Source: Prorocentrum cordatum (taxonomy: Eukaryota; Sar; Dinophyceae; Prorocentrales; Prorocentraceae). Taken from it: a stretch of 48,358 nucleotides of DNA. The notes under the pieces were generated by a model, which searched no databases, had not been told where the DNA came from, and worked only from the letters and a program-made list of their open reading frames with translations. The stretch lies in contig CAUYUJ010015303.1 in NCBI GenBank assembly GCA_963575745.1, positions 121,970 through 170,327 on the forward strand, read 5' to 3'. Shown one piece after another: positions 19,701 through 26,332 of the stretch. Each line of letters begins with the position of its first letter. Positions within the stretch are counted from its first letter, which is position 1. The position numbers and the translations under genes were made by a program.

Positions 19701-22700
19701 CCCATCTCGGTCCATCCGAGCGTGTTGTTCTAAGTGTTTTGGCGTTGTCATCCTGACGAGACCAGGTCTTCAGAGTCGCTTCATGTCGGCGAGCACGAGC
19801 TTGGGAGACCATCTTGCCGAATGCACGTTCGCGATCGCGCTGGCGACCAGAAAGACACTTCCAGTACTCAACGAGACAGTGATCGGGCCTGGTAGTTTTC
19901 TGTATTTTGGTATCGCGTCCCATTGATTTAATTTTACCATCGGAAGTATATTCTGGAGCATAGTAAAATCGCACGGTGCCTGTCCAGGGTTCTCCCAGGG
20001 CTCGATGATCGCTCTCACTGACTCCATCCCATGTGTCTCTAAACTTATCCTGTCCCTGGAATGTCGATGTTGTCTCGAATTCACGAATTACATCAAACTT
20101 TTCCAATGGTACCGGTAGCCCTTCGGGGGCGTCCGTAGGGATAAACAACTGTAAACGTGGGGTACATATGTGACGAATAATCGTAGCATCACGTTTTTCC
20201 CAATAATCTGGAGTTGCCGCAGGGGCGGTTGGTAATTCTGCCTCTGCGACGGCTGGGGTTTCCCCCTGCATCGGCGTATGAGCAGGGTCGTCCCAGTCCG
20301 CAGGGTAGTTGTCGAGTCGTGGGTCATCGTCGCGCATGGGGTCCAAGCAGTCGCCGAGAGGTATTTTGGCCTCATCTGCAATGGACTCGTGCATGGGCGG
20401 GTTATGATGAGTAAGAACGCCGTCAGCGACCGGGAACTCAAGTTTAGCTGGTACGACAATGTCTTTGACACGATGAACGTGACAATGGGTGCTGTCTGGG
20501 TATTTGGCATATGTGGCGGTGTCGACGACTAGGTAGTCTCCAGACCATCGTCCGCCTGCATGCATATGATAACCCATGAACAGTCCCTCGCGTGTTGTCT
20601 TTGTGAATTTCTTGTCATCACTATCTGTGTTGAGTTCCGGGTACAGGCATTTCCAATATACTTTGGAACCAAAGGGTACTGTGCGTCCATTGAATGACTC
20701 TCCGAAGCGAATTTCATATGGCGTAAGTTCCGCCTTATTTGGGTCAGAAGATGCGGCACCGGTGGTAGACAGAGAGAAGTTGGTGGCATTGCAGAAACAT
20801 TGCATAGCCTCGCACCACCATTCGTGTCCCAGGCCAGAAGCCATGAGGACAGCCTTTGTGCCTTTGACCACGCGCTGCACAGCACGCTCTACGGTCCCGT
20901 TAGTCTGAGGGCGGTGTGGCGTGCTGGTGTCATGTCGCCAGCCAAGTGTGGCACATGCTTTGATGAGTTCTTTGGAATTGTCGGTATAAATGTGTTTAAC
21001 CTCATCATTTGGGGCGACAAATTTCGTCAGACTAAGTTTGGTGGTTTCGGCATCCTTGTGCAATGCTGGATAGGCCATCATGATGCCGGTGTGCTTGTCT
21101 AGGACAACAAGAGCGCACCTTTCCTTCTGCCTGCCAGTGGCCTCATCATCTCCAATAATGATATGATCTGCTGTCAAGGAATCTCCAAATCTCTTCGGTA
21201 CAAACGCTTCATAAGTAGAATCATCTTCGTTTTTCTCGAGATCTGAACGCATCTTATGTTTTCTTTTGCAAGGCTTTTTGCGAATCAAAGCTCGAGCGCA
21301 TATCTCACAATCTGGGTGTTTGGGAGAATGAGTCAAGTAATGACTGGGGTCAATGCTCGGTCTCTCGCCGACAGGGAGAGCACTATCAGGGCCTTGCTGC
21401 GGGTCACCGCTGCACGAGGGTTTGTTTAGAACCTCGAGGTTGTAACACCAGCATGGGCCTTTAGTGGGGGTCTCCTCTGCGGGGTCGATGGGAAAAGTCT
21501 GAAAACGACCACGACCACAGTCCCTGTGAGACATGCTTTTCCACTGTGGCAGGATCACTCCGCAGCATGATGTCCTGACGCGTCGGCGCGGGCATTCCTT
21601 CGTGTGTCGCCTCGCGGAATGCAAGGGGGTCGGCGGAGGTGGCGGAGCATCGTGCATGTGGTCGATATTGATCTGTGGGATAAAGTTATGTACCACAGCC
21701 TGTTTAGGCTGACCTTGTGGGGGTGTTAGTACGCATCCGATTTTTCTGTTCCAATGTATATCCCAATCGTCTTCCTCGACAAGACGACCCATGGACCAAA
21801 CGGACGGGCAATTATCCATGACCAGGGTGTCTTTCTCGATGCCGAGTGCTGGGATTTTGACACGTACATGTTGATTGACGATTCTCTCGCCATTGGCGGT
21901 TTCCAAAATGTGTTCTCGTCCAATGCGAATGCCCTTTTTCTCGGATTCTGTCATGTCGGATTTATCGGAAATATGTAATGCCGAACCGCTATCAAGGACG
22001 AAAGAACGCGATATTGCCACCGTATCCTTTGTTGGAGGGACGCAGGCTGCAGTTTCCTGCTGCGACGAAGCTGCAGTGTCCTGCTGCGCGGGTGCTGCAG
22101 TTGCCTGCTGCACTGGTGCTGCAGTTGCCTGCTGCGCTGGTGCTGCAGTTGCCTGCTGCGCCGTAGCATATGTGTGGAGCAGCACGTCCTCCTGTGGGAT
22201 TGCGATGTAGCAATAGTCGAAGTGGATGTCCTCGTCGTCGTCCAGCCTCCGGATGAGGGCGAATGCGTTCTCCTGGGCGCGTATCAGATGTGCCTGAGAA
22301 CGGATCCACCACCAATCGGGTATTGGGTCTGGAACATGGACGGCACCGCCTTTGTTTGGTGCCTCACGGTACGGTCTCATCTTACGTCGAACCGCGAAAA
22401 ATTCGACATCGGTACCTGCAAGGTTCCAGCGAACCTTTAGTTTCGGCGTCGATGTCGTCGCAGGCGGTTTGGTCTTGAAAATCTGGGCCTTTGAGATACC
22501 ATGTGTAGGTGAAACTGCGAGGATCTTCTCACGTATCACGTACACTCGGTTGGTGTTCCGAGCGGGAGAACGCTGTCGTTGGCTGGACTGCGATGTCCGA
22601 CTGGAACGGGAGCCAGATCGTGAATCTCTCTGAGACCATCGTGCACCGCCGGGACTACGTGATCGGCCTTGCCGCTGAGACGAACGAGACGGCGATCGCG

Positions 22701-25700
22701 AGTCCTTCTGGGACCAGCGAGTGCCGCCTGGGCTCTTGGAGGGCTGTCGAGTGTTCGTTGAGAAACGACGGGTGCCCCCCGGACTCCTGGAGTAAGCCCT
22801 GCCCCCCGGACTCCTGGTGAAGGATCGTGATCTCTGCGACCAGCGTCTACCACCTGGGCTTCGGGAGGGAAACCTCTGTTCGCTTCTGGGCCTGCTGGGG
22901 CTGCGAGGCGGCGTCTTGAAGCCATTTTTATAGTGGGCAAATTTGCAATTATCCCCGTTGGTGCAACTACCCTTCTGGTAGAAGACGCAAGGATGCACGT
23001 GGTGCCGGTTGCAACCAGTGCCGCGCTGACACATATTACCCTTTGCAAAATCGTAGCAAAAATACCTGGCAGCCGGAGGCCTCGAAGTAGCCGCGCCAGA
23101 GGCGCTGCCTCGAGCGTCTCTACGATGTTGAGATGATTGGCGATTCCTGGGAGGATCACGAGACGACGGGTGGCGTCTGGGCGGCGGTTTCTTTTCAGCA
23201 GCGTGCAGGAACTTACATGTATCTGGACGGGGACACCCTTTGCCCTTGAAGAAAGGGACGCAATGTGAGTTGCGGCTTGATTGTTTGATCTTAGTCTTGG
23301 CAGGGGCAACGGTGTCCCGCGATTCTTTTTGCATGCTATATTGATTCTTCTGTAGCTTATGTAAATCAAGAACATCGTAAACTCTTTGATGGAGCCACTT
23401 ATATGTCTTGATTACCTCTCCGTTCTCATCTTTGGCTCCAGCCTTGGCTTTGTTGTATTTGCTCATGTCTTCTTTCATCCAAGGGTGTCTCTGAACCTGA
23501 GTACGAAAGAGGGATTCCATGATGTACATCTCGGGTAGTTTGTTAAGAGCCAAAAGTAATCGATCCCATTCGACGATGAAACGCTGGAGATCGTCTCCGT
23601 GCATGCGTAGATTCTTGATGCGATCAAAGTCGTGAAGGTGGTCCTCGGCAACCGCGACGTCGAATGAACGGATAATTTTCTGATATACCTGACGTCCTTT
23701 AAGCATGCGCTTTGCTTTGTGTTCAACGTCCTCTAACAGCTTCATTTGCAATCTTAGCTCATGTGGGAGGATCTCGAGAAGAGCGTCAGCTAACTTACAG
23801 TCGAGGCTCTCAAAGTCGCCGCTGTCGGCGAGATCCTCAAAAGTCATCTCAGGGTTCTCCGCTACCATGATGAAGGCGCACGCCTGAGCTGGGCGTCCAG
23901 AGGCGTTTCTGAAACCCTTGCGGACACCGTTCATCCAATCAGAGACTCCTGTGATCTTAGGGAAGCCTGGGACCCGAACACGGTCACTTTCTTTGACTGT
24001 GGCAGGAAGTAGTGACCCGCCAACATTGTACGGGGATTGCGCAACGTTGGAGCCGAGTGGACCTAGATTAATGGGAGAGTGGGTTCGAAAGCTGGCATTG
24101 TCTGCAGCTGGCTCAGGGGCAGGGGGCTGGGCTGCGGTTCCCCGCTGCTCGTCAGCACCAGTTCCTGCCTGAGGAAGTGTCGGCTTGGAAGCGGCCCCAG
24201 AAGAACCCCCCGCATCGCGAGCAGCGGCGTCAGGGGAGGGGCGGCGAGAGCCGGTAACAGGTGTATGTTTGGCTGCGTCCGCGATGTGATCGTTTATTGT
24301 TTGCTCAAGCGTGGTGTTGTCTGCCTGCAGTTTTGCGACACAATCAGACAATACATCCAATTCAGCATGTTGATGTTTCTGAGTGTCAGTGAGGAATCGA
24401 ACGTCATCCTTATTGTGGGTAGTATGATTGACGATAAGAGTACGCAGGTCAACATTCTCGTTAGCAAGACGAGCCATCTCAGCGTTCATTTGATCCAGGC
24501 GCGCAGTCGCGCGTGCTGACTCGGCACCCCTCTCGGCCACAGAATCCTGCAGCTGCCTTTGCAAGTGGGCCACCTCCGCTCGGACGGTCTGTAAAACAGC
24601 TGCCGTCACGTCGGGGTTGGTCACCGTAGCAGTGGGACTCACCTGCGCAGTATGAGCCCGTGCGACCTGCAGCTCAGCTACGGTCTGCTCGAGAGTGTGG
24701 ACTCTGGATAGAAGCTGTGGTACATGTTGAACCTGACAGGAAGAGAGTTGAGCTTGGAAAGCGTTCTCGGCCTCACATAACTTGCCATGCAAATCTTGCT
24801 GGACGGAGCGTGTATGATCGTGCAGCTCACGTGCTGCAGCTTCCGTTTCACCACGGATCGTGGCAAGATGACCTTGTAGTGCGGTGGAAGGCGCTACGAA
24901 GGCACCTGAAGCTGTGCCCGCGACTTCTCGCAGCTCTTCGCGAAGAATGCGTGCACGTTCATCGTTGCGTTGACGAATCTGAATGACGCTAGCTTCAAGT
25001 CGATCGAAGTCGGACTTGACGGCCACAAGTTCGTTAGTTTCGCGATCTCGTTGTATATCGAGACGCTGCATCAGCTGTTGCATGACCCGACGGTCCTCCT
25101 GGACGGCAGCGTCCAGGATCGAAAGACCCTGTTGGAGGTCACTCCGGAGGACGGCGGTATCAGAGGCGACAGCCTTGTGGACGAGGCTAGTTTGATATTC
25201 AACATATGTGTGCACGTGATCTCGTAGCTCAGCCATGTCTTGCATTGGCAGAGCCTCCCTATGTCGGTTTGCGGCTGGGGAACTTTGGGGCCTAATACGA
25301 ACCCCCCGGACAGATGGACTCCTACTGCCGCGATCGTCTCGAATGATGTACTGTTCGGGGCCACGCCTGGGGGCTTGGCTCCTAGAATGAGCACGGCGAC
25401 TAGGGCCATGGTCAGAAGTACGGTTTTCGAATGCACGGACTCGCTCATAAACCTGTCCCTGTTCAATCCCTGTGTGTTCGGGCGTCCCATGGCCCCACCT
25501 TCGCGTGCCTGTACCTCTCTCTCTCGGAGGGGAGGAAGGTGTGGGCATCTGTTGAGCTGCGGTGTCCCGCTGCACTGTCTGGGACGGTGCTGCGGTGGCC
25601 CGCTGCGCTGTTTGTGGCGGGGCTGCGGTTTCCCGCCGCGCTGACTGGTGCAGTGCTGCGGGAGGGGCGTCAGATGTGGTATGGAGGGTGGGGAATTGAG

Positions 25701-26073
25701 GCGTGAGCCCTGGAGCGGCGTGTAAGAATCGCTGCTGTAGGGAGGGCTGATCTCCAATAGGAAGTGGGGGTGCGGAAACGCTATGAGCATGCAAGGCACG
25801 AAGCTGGTGCAACTCAGCTTGCATAGCATGAAGCTGAACTGCCGCCTGGGTGGGCAACGCTGGCATTGCTGCGGTTTCCCGCTGCATTGACTGCGCTGCA
25901 CTGGGTGGGGGCATAGCTTCGTCCAATCCGTCGGTTCCTGGAGAGATGGCCATGCGGGCCGCAAAATTGGGGGAAGCTCCTAGAGTATCGGACATATCAG
26001 CATCCAAGTTGCGCGCGACTGACGGCGACGACTCATCATGCGGGAGGACGGACGACTGGTGTCGTGCCGTCAT
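16660..26073 (-). CDS. gag-pol: ORF1: 3137-aa Gag-Pol polyprotein, Copia type
   Basis: Encodes particle, protease, integrase and reverse transcriptase. By residue: disordered, coiled-coil-rich Gag N-terminus (about 280-600); Gag core (about 700-930); three CCCH fingers (C938-C947-C953-H957; C1006-C1015-C1021-H1025; C1029-C1037-C1043-H1047) in place of the usual CCHC knuckle; RS/SPGG repeats (about 1055-1200); protease DSGS (1361-1364); compact H1582/H1586/C1589/C1592 zinc site; integrase D1636, D1698, E1729, with 30 residues between the last two where Copia usually has about 35; RT with D2393 (SDAPSAY) and YVDD at 2486-2489; RNase H with D2701 and an SSTESE motif near 2745; a Cys/His-rich patch (about 2977-3000); and an SPxR/SPxK-rich basic tail (about 3005-3050). 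Start chosen at ATG 26073, 80 nt after the LTR; an overlapping upstream ATG lies at 26080. The frame is intact and all catalytic motifs are visible. Confidence 0.95.
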   Translation of the reverse strand: MTARHQSSVLPHDESSPSVARNLDADMSDTLGASPNFAARMAISPGTDGLDEAMPPPSAAQSMQRETAAMPALPTQAAVQLHAMQAELHQLRALHAHSVSAPPLPIGDQPSLQQRFLHAAPGLTPQFPTLHTTSDAPPAALHQSARRETAAPPQTAQRATAAPSQTVQRDTAAQQMPTPSSPPRERGTGTRRWGHGTPEHTGIEQGQVYERVRAFENRTSDHGPSRRAHSRSQAPRRGPEQYIIRDDRGSRSPSVRGVRIRPQSSPAANRHREALPMQDMAELRDHVHTYVEYQTSLVHKAVASDTAVLRSDLQQGLSILDAAVQEDRRVMQQLMQRLDIQRDRETNELVAVKSDFDRLEASVIQIRQRNDERARILREELREVAGTASGAFVAPSTALQGHLATIRGETEAAARELHDHTRSVQQDLHGKLCEAENAFQAQLSSCQVQHVPQLLSRVHTLEQTVAELQVARAHTAQVSPTATVTNPDVTAAVLQTVRAEVAHLQRQLQDSVAERGAESARATARLDQMNAEMARLANENVDLRTLIVNHTTHNKDDVRFLTDTQKHQHAELDVLSDCVAKLQADNTTLEQTINDHIADAAKHTPVTGSRRPSPDAAARDAGGSSGAASKPTLPQAGTGADEQRGTAAQPPAPEPAADNASFRTHSPINLGPLGSNVAQSPYNVGGSLLPATVKESDRVRVPGFPKITGVSDWMNGVRKGFRNASGRPAQACAFIMVAENPEMTFEDLADSGDFESLDCKLADALLEILPHELRLQMKLLEDVEHKAKRMLKGRQVYQKIIRSFDVAVAEDHLHDFDRIKNLRMHGDDLQRFIVEWDRLLLALNKLPEMYIMESLFRTQVQRHPWMKEDMSKYNKAKAGAKDENGEVIKTYKWLHQRVYDVLDLHKLQKNQYSMQKESRDTVAPAKTKIKQSSRNSHCVPFFKGKGCPRPDTCKFLHAAEKKPPPRRHPSSRDPPRNRQSSQHRRDARGSASGAATSRPPAARYFCYDFAKGNMCQRGTGCNRHHVHPCVFYQKGSCTNGDNCKFAHYKNGFKTPPRSPSRPRSEQRFPSRSPGGRRWSQRSRSFTRSPGGRAYSRSPGGTRRFSTNTRQPSKSPGGTRWSQKDSRSPSRSSQRQGRSRSPGGARWSQRDSRSGSRSSRTSQSSQRQRSPARNTNRVYVIREKILAVSPTHGISKAQIFKTKPPATTSTPKLKVRWNLAGTDVEFFAVRRKMRPYREAPNKGGAVHVPDPIPDWWWIRSQAHLIRAQENAFALIRRLDDDEDIHFDYCYIAIPQEDVLLHTYATAQQATAAPAQQATAAPVQQATAAPAQQDTAASSQQETAACVPPTKDTVAISRSFVLDSGSALHISDKSDMTESEKKGIRIGREHILETANGERIVNQHVRVKIPALGIEKDTLVMDNCPSVWSMGRLVEEDDWDIHWNRKIGCVLTPPQGQPKQAVVHNFIPQINIDHMHDAPPPPPTPLHSARRHTKECPRRRVRTSCCGVILPQWKSMSHRDCGRGRFQTFPIDPAEETPTKGPCWCYNLEVLNKPSCSGDPQQGPDSALPVGERPSIDPSHYLTHSPKHPDCEICARALIRKKPCKRKHKMRSDLEKNEDDSTYEAFVPKRFGDSLTADHIIIGDDEATGRQKERCALVVLDKHTGIMMAYPALHKDAETTKLSLTKFVAPNDEVKHIYTDNSKELIKACATLGWRHDTSTPHRPQTNGTVERAVQRVVKGTKAVLMASGLGHEWWCEAMQCFCNATNFSLSTTGAASSDPNKAELTPYEIRFGESFNGRTVPFGSKVYWKCLYPELNTDSDDKKFTKTTREGLFMGYHMHAGGRWSGDYLVVDTATYAKYPDSTHCHVHRVKDIVVPAKLEFPVADGVLTHHNPPMHESIADEAKIPLGDCLDPMRDDDPRLDNYPADWDDPAHTPMQGETPAVAEAELPTAPAATPDYWEKRDATIIRHICTPRLQLFIPTDAPEGLPVPLEKFDVIREFETTSTFQGQDKFRDTWDGVSESDHRALGEPWTGTVRFYYAPEYTSDGKIKSMGRDTKIQKTTRPDHCLVEYWKCLSGRQRDRERAFGKMVSQARARRHEATLKTWSRQDDNAKTLRTTRSDGPRWDRVERRLTLDTHTGDTIRDEQVKGVTDKTILYAPVPGGPRDITTVLYYLPDNEHRETSASSSSPARAAVAIASPTNIDHDGPSFGALNPLCLTLKPTFAQFVRQRKLSGFVDAPIMAVLPKDIPDQPHRERHETTSYALVTQSLNKKQIAAEPRAQAALRGEYDRLRAQTTWMEDTVAERADVKAQAIKEGKDIHFAHLLELGTVKHSELPPEQRKYKGRVVCQGNTMKDQTGLAAVFADAASSASHIEASKLVDAVAHMPGYNGGQSDAPSAYTQALLYGDGRIDPVDTWISLPPARRPASWAKYKDPVCRLRLALYGHPLAGVFWERHCKTCLESKGFVPMQGWECIWTHPKLGLVLSVYVDDFKLAGPKDNLEAGWTLIRDSGIKIDPPTKLDQYLGCGQAPYTVSDIEFNKRMETIRPLLPQAQRDTAAYKTAKDVRGVRYNMSGYIDQCIDRYLEVAATIPDNPKMKFRDLPVSETPGIEDSAFTEADFDDKGVLGPESASILMKILYIARCCRFDLLHPVCMLAREITKWNRACDKRLHRLVCYIKRTKTHSLQGFIGDSADQLSVILFTDASYADCVSTSKSTTGIFAAIVGPNTFFPINAVCKKPTVVSHSSTESEIVALDTALRVEGLPLLTFWEHVVRTHKARDKVAAASRKQRKPPTYKKQGETPAPGTYDSPRSTLTTFGEHPLHDHRKVYSDKSPPQVQLIIAEDNEAVIKIVKKGRAAALRHLHRTHRINLDWIVEVCQHEQIHLSHVGTKEQVADMMTKHFDSKKSNVWETLLELALIRPSPSLPKGMRRHTSTEDEGTRRPNGLPHSAEPPKSPGCLGFCEVALTSKDPWGEVGSACGKRCVGCPNHEGLHSCGHHHGITAGSNASRSARPKSPRQRRKSPQKSPTRAKKDPGPTRAKSPTRTRRKVATGHHFPTSSFPGSSSSSPLRTLVIRDVMHNRSDSSQGEETPAAPPGIGAVGGSNTQLQDRSRPPPAACSGAPHRAQGVTLELHAEGNPR
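16710..16743 (-). promoter_or_regulatory. Candidate -1 ribosomal frameshift signal at the ORF1/ORF2 overlap
   Basis: Minus-strand order: a run of eight C (16743-16736), an 8-nt spacer AGCAGCAT, then a hairpin-family stem-loop (16727-16710, GCAGCGG-GGCA-CCGCATC). This is the slippery-site, spacer, structure layout of -1 frameshifting. ORF2 lies in the -1 frame relative to ORF1, and no stop separates the C run from the ORF2 frame. Fusion would give a polyprotein of about 6,000 residues. Alternatives: independent initiation at the ORF2 ATG (16729), which overlaps the spacer, or a homopolymer sequencing error. Homopolymeric C is not a classic X-XXY-YYZ slippery site of the A/U type. Confidence 0.5.
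22046..22159 (-). repeat. Tandem cluster of five hairpin-family copies, 24-nt period
   Basis: Five copies start at 22046, 22070, 22094, 22118 and 22142. All have the A-T version of stem pair 6-13 (GCAGCAG/CTGCAGC) with loops GAAA, GACA or GCAA. The 24-nt period keeps frame and encodes the QQATAAPA-type repeat just upstream of the protease. It looks like a local tandem amplification of one hairpin variant. Confidence 0.9.
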
Positions 26074-26080
26074 CCTGCAT
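26036..26080 (-). promoter_or_regulatory. Short upstream ORF overlapping the ORF1 start
   Basis: ATG at 26080 opens a 14-codon reading frame (MQDDGTTPVVRPPA, then TGA) that runs across the ORF1 ATG at 26073 in another frame. If scanning applies, ORF1 needs leaky scanning. It may have no function; dinoflagellate start-site rules are poorly defined. Confidence 0.4.
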
Positions 26081-26142
26081 AACTAGTCCGATGTCGTCAG
26101 GTCGGGTCGCAGGTTGGACGCGATGTCGGATATAAAAGAGAA

Positions 26143-26153
26143 GGCTGATAACC
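26143..26153 (-). other. Candidate primer-binding site complementary to a tRNA anticodon loop
   Basis: Immediately after the 5' LTR the minus strand reads GGTTATCAGCC. Its complement GGCUGAUAACC has the form of an anticodon arm: stem GG, loop CUGAUAA with U33 and anticodon GAU (Ile), stem CC. Drosophila copia has the same arrangement (GGTTATGGGCC, against initiator tRNA-Met cut in the anticodon loop). No match to a 3'-CCA-type primer (TGG...) is seen. The tRNA identity is inferred from the loop only. Confidence 0.5.
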
Positions 26154-26327
26154 TGTGTAAGGGTGAGGGGGACCAATGGACCGACCCCACCCCGAGTGTC
26201 CGTCGGTAGACGATGAGGGACGATGGTTTTACCCAACGTACCTCCAACTATCGAGTACCTGTCATCCGAGCCAAGAGGGGCGATGGATATGAGCAAGAGA
26301 GGAGGAAAGTAGGGGGATTCACACACA
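26154..26327 (-). repeat. 5' LTR (right end on the plus strand)
   Basis: 174 bp, one mismatch to the left LTR. The element's promoter should lie here. I see no clear TATA in the sense direction. A TATAAAAG on the opposite strand (26131-26138) just inside the LTR points outward and is probably incidental. Confidence 0.93.
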
Positions 26328-26332
26328 CAGCC
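26328..26332. repeat. Target-site duplication, right copy
   Basis: CAGCC after the right LTR, matching 7141-7145. Confidence 0.75.

Larger units (their letters stand above)
8070..25885 (-). repeat. Dispersed 18-nt GNRA-type hairpin family (about 33 copies)
   Basis: Minus-strand consensus GCAGCGG-GAAA-CCGCAGC. Copies on the plus strand start at 8070, 8528, 9503, 9657, 10298, 10682, 11262, 11577, 11598, 12024, 13371, 13986, 14007, 15668, 16178, 16199, 16710, 17672, 18404, 19526, 20252, 22046, 22070, 22094, 22118, 22142, 23306 (partial), 24131, 25556, 25589, 25622 and 25868, with decayed ones near 11557 and 16802. All share one orientation, shown by the usual A-A mismatch at positions 3 and 16. 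Loops are G-N-N-A: GAAA, GACA, GAGA, GCAA, GTAA, GGAA, GATA, GCCA, GGCA. Stem pairs covary: 4-15 A-T at 9657, 13371, 13986; 5-14 G-C at 17672, 20252; 6-13 A-T at 22046-22159; 7-12 A-T at 11598. In ORFs it reads QRETAA or AAGNRS depending on frame. The family is not recognised. Confidence 0.88.
7146..26327 (-). mobile_element. Giant (19.2 kb) Copia-type LTR retrotransposon
   Basis: Seen: 174-bp direct terminal repeats with TG...CA ends, 5-bp CAGCC duplications on both sides, and two very long overlapping ORFs on the minus strand. ORF1 has protease, integrase, reverse transcriptase and RNase H in the Copia (Ty1/copia) order, with integrase before RT. Typical Copia elements are about 5-6 kb, so this one is over three times longer. 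The excess is a large Gag N-terminus, a long pol tail and a second 2879-aa ORF. The LTRs differ at one position (T at 7291 versus G at 26299) and both ORFs are open, which suggests a recent and possibly still competent insertion. All coding, leader and 3' features inside are listed separately. Confidence 0.93.

Noticed and set aside
22046-22159. CRISPR-like array because of the regular 24-nt spacing
   Set aside because: Repeats and intervening bases are coding, the spacers are only 6 nt, and the context is a eukaryotic retrotransposon.
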